Source of the DNA: Clostridiales bacterium
Lineage (GTDB): Bacteria > Bacillota > Clostridia > Saccharofermentanales > Saccharofermentanaceae
Assembly (NCBI GenBank): GCA_017551625.1
Contig: JAFZLF010000057.1
Coordinates: 39,537-103,536 of the forward strand
Length of the DNA: 64,000 bases
Direction of reading: 5' to 3'
The position numbers and the translations under genes were made by a program. A model generated the notes under the pieces. The model did no database searches. It was not told the DNA's origin and was given only the letters and a program-made list of their open reading frames with translations. Below are positions 16,494-24,370 of this stretch, piece after piece; position 1 is the stretch's first letter; each line of letters begins with the position of its first letter.

Positions 16494-17352
16494 CACTATC
16501 TTCTCCTTCACGTTTCTCGTCAGATCTCTTGCGAAATGCTTCCAGTTCTTCGTCGGACACGGCATAGAATCCATGGACCAGATGCATGAGCAGTTTGTAG
16601 TCGTCATCCGTCTGTTCATAGTCGGGAGCACCATGCTTGCCGACGATGAAGTATTGATCCAGTTTCAGTTCCTGCGCCACGTGAAGCTCGCGCTCCGACA
16701 TCGTGAAATGCTTGTTTCGTTTCTCGTCATATCCGATGTGCGTCCGCAGATTACATACCAGTTTCTCTCCGGAACCGGAGCCCTCCTCCAGCTTGTCCTG
16801 GATGTCCGGATAGAAAGAGAGCATCAGGTCGAACATCGGTCTTTTTACTTCTCTCACCGACCACTCCCGCGTCGGAGGGATACCAAGCTTCGTCAGATGC
16901 TCTTTCAGGATCTCCGGAAGATTCGGATCCTTCGTATCGACATATACCACGGAATCGCTCTCAGAAGGGATCTTCCTCTCCTTTTCCGGAAGAGCTTTTT
17001 CTTCCTCCGGCACTTTGATATAGACATGGAGGCGCTTCTTTCTTAGCCCTTCCGCAAATGCCTCTTCGCACATATTGACCACACGTTTCCGTCCTTCGTA
17101 TGGCCGCAGATAGATCATGATCGCACATCTTTCTACCGCGTCCGACATCTCGCCTCTCCAGACCATGTTCAGGGATTCTTCATCAAACCAGATTCGGTAC
17201 TCCGCTTTATCGAGCGCCTGCACGACCCTGACCGCATCGGTAAAGAGATCCTGTGGATAGGACAGATAGACGAAACGGCTGACCTGGTTACATGCCCAGA
17301 CGCCCCAGGGATTCTCCTGTTCCCGAACGACATCGTCGAATATACCTGCCAT
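16486..17352 (-). CDS. TIR-domain protein
   Basis: A 288-residue protein with a TIR-like domain at about 25-150: beta-A SRFVYLSY, then RIWFDEES (54-60) with Glu58/Glu59 at the position of the NADase glutamate, then CAIMIYLRPYEG. The C-terminal 120 residues (FDLMLSFYPD..., DYKLLMHLVHGFYAVSDEEL) are unassigned. TIR domains either cleave NAD+ or act as adaptors. It starts 10 bases after the double-TIR gene, so the two are translated from one mRNA. The TIR call rests on fold-pattern reading, and catalysis is unproven. Confidence 0.7.
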   Translation of the reverse strand: MAGIFDDVVREQENPWGVWACNQVSRFVYLSYPQDLFTDAVRVVQALDKAEYRIWFDEESLNMVWRGEMSDAVERCAIMIYLRPYEGRKRVVNMCEEAFAEGLRKKRLHVYIKVPEEEKALPEKERKIPSESDSVVYVDTKDPNLPEILKEHLTKLGIPPTREWSVREVKRPMFDLMLSFYPDIQDKLEEGSGSGEKLVCNLRTHIGYDEKRNKHFTMSERELHVAQELKLDQYFIVGKHGAPDYEQTDDDYKLLMHLVHGFYAVSDEELEAFRKRSDEKREGEDSDG

Positions 17353-17362
17353 AGGTACCTCC

Positions 17363-19603
17363 CTAACCGAGCTTCCCGATCTCCTGGTCGGCCGTCTTGA
17401 GATATTTCACGTACTCTCTGTCCTGTAAGGAGAGTTCCTCCCAGATCTTCCGGGCACGGAGAAGCAAATCTCTGTCCTTCTTAAATAGTCCGAAGTTAAA
17501 GCATGCGACTGCCAGCTCATGTCCCACATCGTCAGACGGGGAGGTCGCAAAGATCTCCTCCCGAAGTCCGACCGACTTCACGTAGTACTCTTCTGCCGAC
17601 TCAAGATCTCCACCATGTTTCTTCGCACTTGCGATCTTCTCACAGGTCGCTGCATAGTTTCTCCGATACTGGAGAAGCGGTCTTTCAGAGATCATCTTAA
17701 GAAGGATCTCTTCCGCTTCATGGAAACGCTCCATTGCCTCCTCCGGATATCCGGTCTTCACAAGAATATCGCCATATTTCAGAAGGCTGACCGCGCAGTC
17801 ATCTGCCGCCTGAGGGGTACGAAGTTCATCCGACAGACTTCTGTCGATGGAGAGAGCCTCTTTATACTGCTCCATCGCCTGCGGATAGTCCTTGCCGGCC
17901 TTACTGATATTCCCGAGTTTCGTCAGGATCGAGGACAGATCGCGTCTGGCTGTCGCCGAAGATCTGTCCGACGCCAGTTCCTGCCTGAGAGAGAAAGCCT
18001 CTTCGTAATACTTCTTCGCCTGATCGAGTTCCTTCTTTTTCCGGAAGAGATCACCGAGACGTTCATCTGCGATAGATAAGTCCTTTCGCGCACGGGCCGT
18101 CCCGATCTCCCTGGCGAGACGCTCGTAGATCTGCCTCGCCTTGAAATAATACCGCTGCGCCGGATCCGGTTCTTTACGGACCAGATAGAGACTGCCGAGA
18201 CGGTTACACACGACCGCCATATCTCTCTCCGATTCGCGGATCCCGACCTCTTCTTTTAGTTCTTCACATAGGGCGAAAGCCTCCTCGGCCGCTACGATCG
18301 CCGCGTCGATATCCTTATCCTCGCGGCAAAGATCCGACAGTTTCAGGAGTGACTTTAAGTACTTCGTGCCGAAGCCCTTGTGCTCGTCCGGCGAATAGTT
18401 CTTCCCGTATTCTTCCTTATACTGCTCTGTGAGGACTTTCTGCCACTTGATGGCCATCGCGATGCTCAAGTTCACTCCGTCGCCGGTCTGGTACATCTCG
18501 ACGAGTTTCTCCGTCGCCTCGAAGCAGGGCTGCGGATCTGCCGCCGCCGACTCGAGAAGACCCAGCGCTCTTGCATAATCGACCTCGACATCGATGCCGT
18601 TTAAGTAGGCAAGTCCGATGAAGAACCGATGCTGCGCGGACCCGTCGTTACACTTCTTCGCTATTCTTTCCAACGCCGCGACAAAAGCACTGTCCATGGC
18701 GTCTTTTTGGTGTTCGTCCTGCAGGTCCTCGATTCTCTTGTACTTGAATTCTTCGTGTCCCTCGAGCGCCTCGCGATCGATCCTCCAGTCCTTCCCTTCC
18801 ACGGCATCTATGTCTTCGTACATCTCGACCGGGACGATCTCGAACTCATTATCGCCCGAGCCGTTCTTTCTGTCGCGAGCCATCGGATACTCGACCCGCA
18901 TGACATAGTTTCCCTCTTCCAGAAGGTGCGGTGTGACCACCATCGCAAAGAGCGCACTCTTACGGAAGGCATCCGCGATCGCTTCGTTAAAGCCTTCGCC
19001 CGGCACGAGAAATTCATCGTACCAGATGGCAATGTCGCGGAACTGCGGATTCTCATGTATGAGACGCATCAGGCGCTGGGCGTGGCGACGGTCTTTCTTT
19101 CTGTAACTCAGGAATACATATGCGTCAAAAGCATCCCTGACCTTTTCGGCCAGTTCATCACCGATCAGCACCGAGGTAAGAAAAGTCTTCAGCACTTCCT
19201 CATACGGGGTAGCTGTCGGGTCTTTGACATAGCGGTTCACGACCTGGATCTTCGCGCAGTTGTTACTGAACTTATAGCCGAGTCCGGTCTCCATCATGAT
19301 CGGCAGCAACGGGATATGGCGCTCCAGCGCATACGGAAGTTCGACCTCGCGCGCCCGGTTCGGCGTGAAGATAAAGTCAGAGGTAACCGCGAAGACGACG
19401 AGCTGCATATCCGAGATCTCGTCCACATGATCCACCGCATCAGAAAGATCCTCATCGTACCAGATCGCGCAGTTCGACTGACGCAGAATATCCTCGGAAA
19501 CGAGCGGAAACGCCATTGCAAAATCATTCGGGTGACAGGAAAAATACACACGCGGCTTCCCTTTCGGATCGCTCATTCCTCTCGTGATGTATCTCATCGC
19601 CAT
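17363..19603 (-). CDS. Double-TIR protein with Sel1/TPR repeats
   Basis: A 746-residue protein. TIR 1 spans about 18-145 (RVYFSCHPND, AIWYDEDL with Glu51, MQLVVFAVTSDF). TIR 2 spans about 160-300 (AYVFLSYRKKD, IAIWYDEFLVPGEGF with Glu197, ALFAMVVTPHLLEEG). Two Sel1-like units follow (FIGLAYLNG...ALGLLESAA), then a run of TPRs to the C-terminus (for example YYFKARQIYERLA and YYEEAFSLRQELA). TPRs would supply a protein-binding platform or oligomerisation surface. GGGAGGTGA precedes ATG 19603; the gene lies 21 bases behind the HD/RyR gene. Two TIRs in tandem with TPRs is uncommon. Confidence 0.8.
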   Translation of the reverse strand: MAMRYITRGMSDPKGKPRVYFSCHPNDFAMAFPLVSEDILRQSNCAIWYDEDLSDAVDHVDEISDMQLVVFAVTSDFIFTPNRAREVELPYALERHIPLLPIMMETGLGYKFSNNCAKIQVVNRYVKDPTATPYEEVLKTFLTSVLIGDELAEKVRDAFDAYVFLSYRKKDRRHAQRLMRLIHENPQFRDIAIWYDEFLVPGEGFNEAIADAFRKSALFAMVVTPHLLEEGNYVMRVEYPMARDRKNGSGDNEFEIVPVEMYEDIDAVEGKDWRIDREALEGHEEFKYKRIEDLQDEHQKDAMDSAFVAALERIAKKCNDGSAQHRFFIGLAYLNGIDVEVDYARALGLLESAAADPQPCFEATEKLVEMYQTGDGVNLSIAMAIKWQKVLTEQYKEEYGKNYSPDEHKGFGTKYLKSLLKLSDLCREDKDIDAAIVAAEEAFALCEELKEEVGIRESERDMAVVCNRLGSLYLVRKEPDPAQRYYFKARQIYERLAREIGTARARKDLSIADERLGDLFRKKKELDQAKKYYEEAFSLRQELASDRSSATARRDLSSILTKLGNISKAGKDYPQAMEQYKEALSIDRSLSDELRTPQAADDCAVSLLKYGDILVKTGYPEEAMERFHEAEEILLKMISERPLLQYRRNYAATCEKIASAKKHGGDLESAEEYYVKSVGLREEIFATSPSDDVGHELAVACFNFGLFKKDRDLLLRARKIWEELSLQDREYVKYLKTADQEIGKLG

Positions 19604-19624
19604 ACCACATCACCTCCCGCATGC

Positions 19625-21700
19625 CTATCCGCCCAGTGAATAGATATAGATCCGCACACCGTCGAACTTCTTCAGGATCTTCAGAAGGCTGTTAAACGGG
19701 CGCCAGTCCTTGTCCTGTTCTTCCGGGGGAAGTTCGTCGTAGTGCTTCTTGATTTCTTCTGTGGTCGGGTTCCCGTTCATCGTCAGTTTATGGCGCCGCA
19801 TCTGCTCACGGAGCTTCCCGGACAGTTCTTTCTTCTCCGCAACCGTGAGATCCTTGCGATTTTCTACCGCCGTCTCATAGTCGTTTCCCACGACCCATCC
19901 CATATCGATATGCTCACGCACCCATCTCTCGTGCTCCATCGGCGCGAAGATCGCGGCGTGCTCCGGCGTGAACTCCGTCACCATCTCGTAGTCCACCGGC
20001 TTGTCCGTATAGAAGCAGTTGATGGCGTCGAGATACCGGCTGAAATTCTTCGCGCGGTTCAGCGTCGACAGCTGATACTCGAGAGCCAGATCCTCGAAGA
20101 TCTTCTCGAGCTGTTCGACCGGTGTGCCCTCGCCTTTTCTCCTTCCGTGAAGCGCCACTGCGAAATCATAAAGGTGCAGGAAGTTACTGCTCGACAGGAA
20201 GATATGCTTATTCTTTCTGTCGTTTTTCCGTACACTCGGTGTAACATGAAGCGGGATATCCGTCGTATCTACGATCAACTTGATGTCTGCCGCGAAACGC
20301 TGTTCTTTCTCGGCCATGTCGCTATAGGCCTTGAGGCGCGGCGCATCGCCGATCTCACCGCCATCTTCCCACGCCGCATACTCCTCTTTAAAGGCATTGA
20401 TCTTGTCGATCTCCATGTCGTCATAGTAATAACAGGCGCGGATCTCTCCATCGGTAAAGTCGAAGTCCACCGCCATCGGATGAAGCTCCGTTCTGGAGTT
20501 CCTGCCGTACGCCGTCCTGTCCCAGCACTGGAGCTCGTCGCAGATCATCAGGAGGAAGGCCAGCGGGTGATCCTGCATGCGTATCGGTCCCTTGCGTTTG
20601 TTCTTGTCCTTATCTTTGTAGAAAGCGATCGAGAACTTGAAAAGACTGTTATGAAGCATGATGGCCGACAGCACATCGATATGCATCTTCTGGATCCGAT
20701 CTCCGCCGAGCGACGATTCCAGTTCCCGGAAGAGTCTTCCGGCGCTAAAGAAAGCGTGGTCCATAAAGTACCCGAAATCCTCCGGATCGGTCGGTTTCCT
20801 CTCTAGGATATCGAGCATCTTCTCTTCCGTAAATCCATAACGATCACCGAGTTTAGCTGCGATGTCGAAGGCCAGGATCTCCGTGACCGTATCAAACTCT
20901 TTCCCGTAAAGGCGGAGGAACTGTTTCTTTGCTTCCTGTCCGATATCGACGAGTGCGCCGAGATCCCGGTACGCGACATAGATGCTCCCTTCCCCGCGCT
21001 TCTGGCGGTTCACTTCGAAATAGGACATGACCTGTTCGAAAGGAAGCTCGAAGGGATACCCGATATCGTGGAAGAGCGCCGTCAGTCCCCAGTACTCGAG
21101 GAACAGATTCGCCGCCGATGCGCCTTCGTCCTGACCCTCCTCACGCATGCCGTTTCGCACGTCAGCATAGAAGGCATCAAATGTTTCCCGAAAGGTCATA
21201 TTCGTCTCATAGATCGCAAGACCCAGCATGAAAACATATACCGAGTGAGAATAGTGATCTCTGTGCTTCATGAGAAGAGAACTGCCGTTACTCTCAAACT
21301 CCGACAGCAGCTCCACCATCTTCTTCGATTTGCCGTAATGCCCGAGGAAGATCTCTAAGAAACAGTAGTAGACATCGTAGGCATCTTCCGCCACACCCGA
21401 ATCGAAGAAGCGTCCGAGTGCTCTCTCGAGGCACAGACGGTTGTTATCCATCTGCATATCGTAAGGGATCTGGTTCTTCCGAAGCCCCGTGCCCTGATAC
21501 TCGCCCGACTCGTCTTCCTTCTTCGTGATCTCCGGATCGAACTTCAGCTGCTCGCATCTTTCGTGGATGAACCGCAGCGCCGCAGACTTCAGATCCATCC
21601 CTGACCCGTTTTCATAAAGGGCCGGCTCAAAAGGACCGACGTCTCTACCGAACCGCTGACGGTTCACTTGCCTCATCTTTGCCCATGCCGTATATGCCAT
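19625..21700 (-). CDS. HD-domain phosphohydrolase with C-terminal RyR domain
   Basis: First gene of the operon, 691 residues. An HD-type metal-dependent hydrolase core is seen from His146 (KHRDHYSHSVYVF, with His149 and His152) to LFHDIGYPFE (His211-Asp212). The middle region continues helical. The last 100 residues match a bacterial RyR domain: MEHERWVREHIDMGW, then HYDELPPEEQDKDWRP and a final LLKILKKF helix. HD proteins hydrolyse nucleotides or cyclic (di)nucleotides; RyR modules are thought to bind ligands. Together they suggest a nucleotide-sensing or nucleotide-degrading switch for the TIR and kinase partners (inference). ATG 21700 has GGGAGGA nine bases upstream. Confidence 0.75.
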   Translation of the reverse strand: MAYTAWAKMRQVNRQRFGRDVGPFEPALYENGSGMDLKSAALRFIHERCEQLKFDPEITKKEDESGEYQGTGLRKNQIPYDMQMDNNRLCLERALGRFFDSGVAEDAYDVYYCFLEIFLGHYGKSKKMVELLSEFESNGSSLLMKHRDHYSHSVYVFMLGLAIYETNMTFRETFDAFYADVRNGMREEGQDEGASAANLFLEYWGLTALFHDIGYPFELPFEQVMSYFEVNRQKRGEGSIYVAYRDLGALVDIGQEAKKQFLRLYGKEFDTVTEILAFDIAAKLGDRYGFTEEKMLDILERKPTDPEDFGYFMDHAFFSAGRLFRELESSLGGDRIQKMHIDVLSAIMLHNSLFKFSIAFYKDKDKNKRKGPIRMQDHPLAFLLMICDELQCWDRTAYGRNSRTELHPMAVDFDFTDGEIRACYYYDDMEIDKINAFKEEYAAWEDGGEIGDAPRLKAYSDMAEKEQRFAADIKLIVDTTDIPLHVTPSVRKNDRKNKHIFLSSSNFLHLYDFAVALHGRRKGEGTPVEQLEKIFEDLALEYQLSTLNRAKNFSRYLDAINCFYTDKPVDYEMVTEFTPEHAAIFAPMEHERWVREHIDMGWVVGNDYETAVENRKDLTVAEKKELSGKLREQMRRHKLTMNGNPTTEEIKKHYDELPPEEQDKDWRPFNSLLKILKKFDGVRIYIYSLGG

Positions 21701-21787
21701 ATGATGCGTCCTCCCACGCCCATGTTCCGGCCAGGCCTGCACGAACGGCATTTCCGGCCGGTTTCACCCGTGATCCAACATATAGCC

Positions 21788-21793
21788 ATTATA
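21788..21793 (-). promoter_or_regulatory. -10 box of the TIR/kinase operon
   Basis: A consensus TATAAT lies on the minus strand 88 bases upstream of the first operon gene and just after the lipase stop. The -35 is weak (GGTTTT at the right distance). The leader that follows contains two GGCCGG-centred palindromic blocks (about 21731-21766), a possible operator or folded leader. Confidence 0.45.
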
Positions 21794-21806
21794 CCATAGG
21801 GAGGTC

Positions 21807-23162
21807 TTAAAAACCTTTCTTCTTAAGGTCGGCGACGATCTGCACGAAGAGCTCCCGCACGTCAAATCCATCGATATTCTCGCGGTTGAGATCGATGACA
21901 TCGCCATGTGAGATACCACGCTTCCCGTTCACGGTAAGGAAGTGATAATCTTCTCCCCAGTTAAAAGATTTCGCACCGACGAGCCCATCGTTCGGGCCAT
22001 CGAAGTGACCCACCAGGAATGTCGAGAAATTGAGCGGGAACTGACCGGAAGTCGCATGGTTCAGTTTGGATCCGTAGCTCTGGCAGTAGATGCCCTCCGG
22101 ATCCGGCATCTCTTCATTTAATCTCGCGCAGGCCGAAGATGTCAGGTCGGTTACCGCCGCGAGGAAATTCGGATTCGGATCGCCGGCTTTACGAAGCGCC
22201 GCCTCATACATGGAGGCCACCCGCACCTGATGGGATTCCCCGATCTTACTTAAGAGATAATCCGCAAATTCACAACCTCTGTGTGGTGTATTGATCGTCG
22301 TCAGGCTGGCCACATACGGAGCCGCGCCGAATCTCGCGATCGCCATTCTGCTGTCGAGTCCGCCCTTCGAGTGGGCGATGATGTTCACCTTCCCGCAGCC
22401 GGTCTCCTCGCAGATCTTCTTTATACGCTCCGCAAGCTCCATTCCGCTTGTCGTGACCGAGGCAGCCGACTGCTGGTTCCCGTAGAAGATGCGCGCGCCG
22501 TTCTTCTCGAGCACCGCCGGGACGCGTCCCCAGTAGTTAAAGAAACGAAAGTCACGGAAGAAGACTCCGTGCACCATGAGGATCGGATATTTGCACGCGC
22601 AGATCTGTTCGGAGGCGCGCGATTCATCCAGGAGGATCTTGTCGTTTTCGAACTTCACTTCCTTATCGGCGATGCGGATAATGATGCCCAGCGCGATCAG
22701 GTGCGCGATCGGGATCATGCCGCAGAGGATACCGATCACACGGTACTTCATGCCGAGCTGGTTCGTCGTGATATAGACCCGGACGATGCCGTTCCAGAAG
22801 ATGATATTTTCGATCACCACGATGAGGACGATATGCCCCGTCCACTTCCACGGCGCATCGCCGATCGCAGGGATATCCCGGCCTTCAAGCGCCCCACACA
22901 TACCGGGGATATTGAAGGCCAGATTGATGACCATCGTGACCAGAAATATCTTCAGCAGCATCGATCCAGCCTGCGTATTCTTAAGGCGCAGGGAGTGTAT
23001 CTTTGCCGATGCTCCCGGGAAGACCGGCAGCACCTGGAGGACCAGGAAAAGAGGGATCAGAAGCAGCAGGAACCACTTTGAAACAGGCAGCATCACGAAG
23101 TTACCTAAGACCAGCCCGCATGCTGTGCCAAGAATGAAATAAAGGATCTCCAGAACGATCAT
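21807..23162 (-). CDS. Membrane-anchored lipase-like alpha/beta hydrolase
   Basis: A 451-residue protein with about five N-terminal TM helices (1-170), then a soluble triacylglycerol-lipase-like domain: PILMVHGVFFRDF oxyanion strand, VNIIAHSKGG with nucleophile Ser, INTPHRG, DGLVGAKS and a late His in ISHGDVID. Lipid ester hydrolysis is likely; the active site could face either side. It is preceded by the AAA ATPase gene (51-base gap), possibly in one transcript, and followed by the TIR operon promoter. I chose ATG 23162 because GGGGAGA lies seven bases upstream; two closer ATGs upstream have poorer spacing. Confidence 0.7.
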   Translation of the reverse strand: MIVLEILYFILGTACGLVLGNFVMLPVSKWFLLLLIPLFLVLQVLPVFPGASAKIHSLRLKNTQAGSMLLKIFLVTMVINLAFNIPGMCGALEGRDIPAIGDAPWKWTGHIVLIVVIENIIFWNGIVRVYITTNQLGMKYRVIGILCGMIPIAHLIALGIIIRIADKEVKFENDKILLDESRASEQICACKYPILMVHGVFFRDFRFFNYWGRVPAVLEKNGARIFYGNQQSAASVTTSGMELAERIKKICEETGCGKVNIIAHSKGGLDSRMAIARFGAAPYVASLTTINTPHRGCEFADYLLSKIGESHQVRVASMYEAALRKAGDPNPNFLAAVTDLTSSACARLNEEMPDPEGIYCQSYGSKLNHATSGQFPLNFSTFLVGHFDGPNDGLVGAKSFNWGEDYHFLTVNGKRGISHGDVIDLNRENIDGFDVRELFVQIVADLKKKGF

Positions 23163-23213
23163 AATCATATCTCCCCGAATCATCTTTATGTAGTACGCAT
23201 CTTCCGACCCGAA

Positions 23214-24254
23214 CTACAGCCTGTAATTCCTCGTTACTTCGTAGAAACGAGGAAGCGAAAGAGCAATATATCCGTATTTCGGCGCATCGATGATGCCTCG
23301 AGCCATCAGGTTTTCTCTGTATCTGGAAAAAGTGCTGCTATTCACAGAAGCCCTCTGACATACAGCACTTGTTTTTACCTCGTCTTCCGAGATCGCGCGC
23401 ATGATCTTCTTCTCCGTCCCGGAAAGCGAAGACCAGATCTTCTTATACACGAAGTCATCGAGCAGTTCATCCAGCTCCTCCAGCACCGTGTTCAATCCCA
23501 TCCCTCTGTTATTCCAGTATGAGATACCCAGCGCCTGAAATGCAAATGCATATCCCTTAGTGATATCCGCGAGTTCTTTTGCTTCTTCCTCACCGATCCC
23601 GAATATCGTCTTATACTGTCTTGTGATCTGAAGGATACTGAGAGGTCCTGTGACGATTTTCGGAGAACGGAGAAGGAAAGTCAGCGCCGGATCATTCTGG
23701 ATCCCGTTAATGTTCTCATAAAGTCCGGTCATGATCATGAAGATCGGAAAATCCTGTCTGACGAAGATCTGAAACTGACTGGCGAAGATCTTCATGTTGT
23801 CATCATGAATGACCTCATCGATCGTGACCAGCACACGCTTTTTCTTTTTGATCAGAGACCTGAAACACTTCTCGATCATACCGACATGATCCGTATCCGC
23901 TTCTCCTCCGCTGATCCCGAGTCCGAATCCTCCGGCAGATACACTGAAACCTTTGCTGAGAAGCTCAGGCTTTGATCTGCACGCATCACTTAACCGGATC
24001 GCAAAATTCGAGAGAAGATCCATAGCCGGATTGAGATTGATGACTACCCAGTCTTTCTTCTCACCGAGAATCTTCGCCACCGTAGTCATGAGCACCGTCT
24101 TCCCAGAGCCCCTGATCCCCTCGATGAGAAATGTCTGACATACCGCATTTTCCGCTTCAAAAGCACTGACGATCCGGTCTGTATCTTCGTATCGGGCGAT
24201 CTGCTTATTCGGTTGCTTCCCGAAGGTGATCGTAAATGGATTTGCGCCGTTCAT
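23214..24254 (-). CDS. AAA-family ATPase with winged-helix C-terminus
   Basis: A 346-residue STAND/archaeal-ATPase-like protein. Walker A is EGIRGSGKT (residues 45-53) and Walker B is RVLVTIDEV. A sensor segment IFMIMTGLYENING follows. The C-terminal part ends in a winged-helix-like domain (MRAISEDEVKTSAVCQRASVNSSTFSRYRENLMARGII). Such ATP-binding proteins are frequent in anaerobic Firmicutes with no fixed function. GGAGGT precedes ATG 24254. Four copies of a 12-bp repeat overlap its promoter, pointing to tight, perhaps self-, regulation. Confidence 0.75.
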   Translation of the reverse strand: MNGANPFTITFGKQPNKQIARYEDTDRIVSAFEAENAVCQTFLIEGIRGSGKTVLMTTVAKILGEKKDWVVINLNPAMDLLSNFAIRLSDACRSKPELLSKGFSVSAGGFGLGISGGEADTDHVGMIEKCFRSLIKKKKRVLVTIDEVIHDDNMKIFASQFQIFVRQDFPIFMIMTGLYENINGIQNDPALTFLLRSPKIVTGPLSILQITRQYKTIFGIGEEEAKELADITKGYAFAFQALGISYWNNRGMGLNTVLEELDELLDDFVYKKIWSSLSGTEKKIMRAISEDEVKTSAVCQRASVNSSTFSRYRENLMARGIIDAPKYGYIALSLPRFYEVTRNYRL

Positions 24255-24288
24255 ACCGTACCTCCTCACAGATTTGTCATCTATGGGA

Positions 24289-24317
24289 ATCTTACCATAA
24301 CTTGGTAATTTATGCAA
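24289..24317 (-). promoter_or_regulatory. Promoter of the AAA ATPase gene
   Basis: On the minus strand TTGCAT (24312-24317), a 17-base spacer and TAAGAT (24289-24294) form a recognisable promoter. One copy of the operator-like repeat lies between and over the two hexamers. Confidence 0.55.
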
Positions 24318-24370
24318 AACTTACCATAACTCACCATAACTTTGCAATTATGCGTGAACTTACCATAACT
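24291..24370. repeat. Four 12-bp operator-like repeats
   Basis: CTTACCATAACT occurs at 24291, 24320 and 24359, and CTCACCATAACT at 24330. Start-to-start spacings are 29, 10 and 29, a symmetric arrangement filling the whole gap between mfd and the ATPase gene. It is a strong candidate for a repressor or activator binding region. Confidence 0.7.

Noticed and set aside
18629..19639. Plus-strand frame of 336 codons opposite the double-TIR gene
   Set aside because: Antisense shadow without family resemblance or ribosome-binding site.
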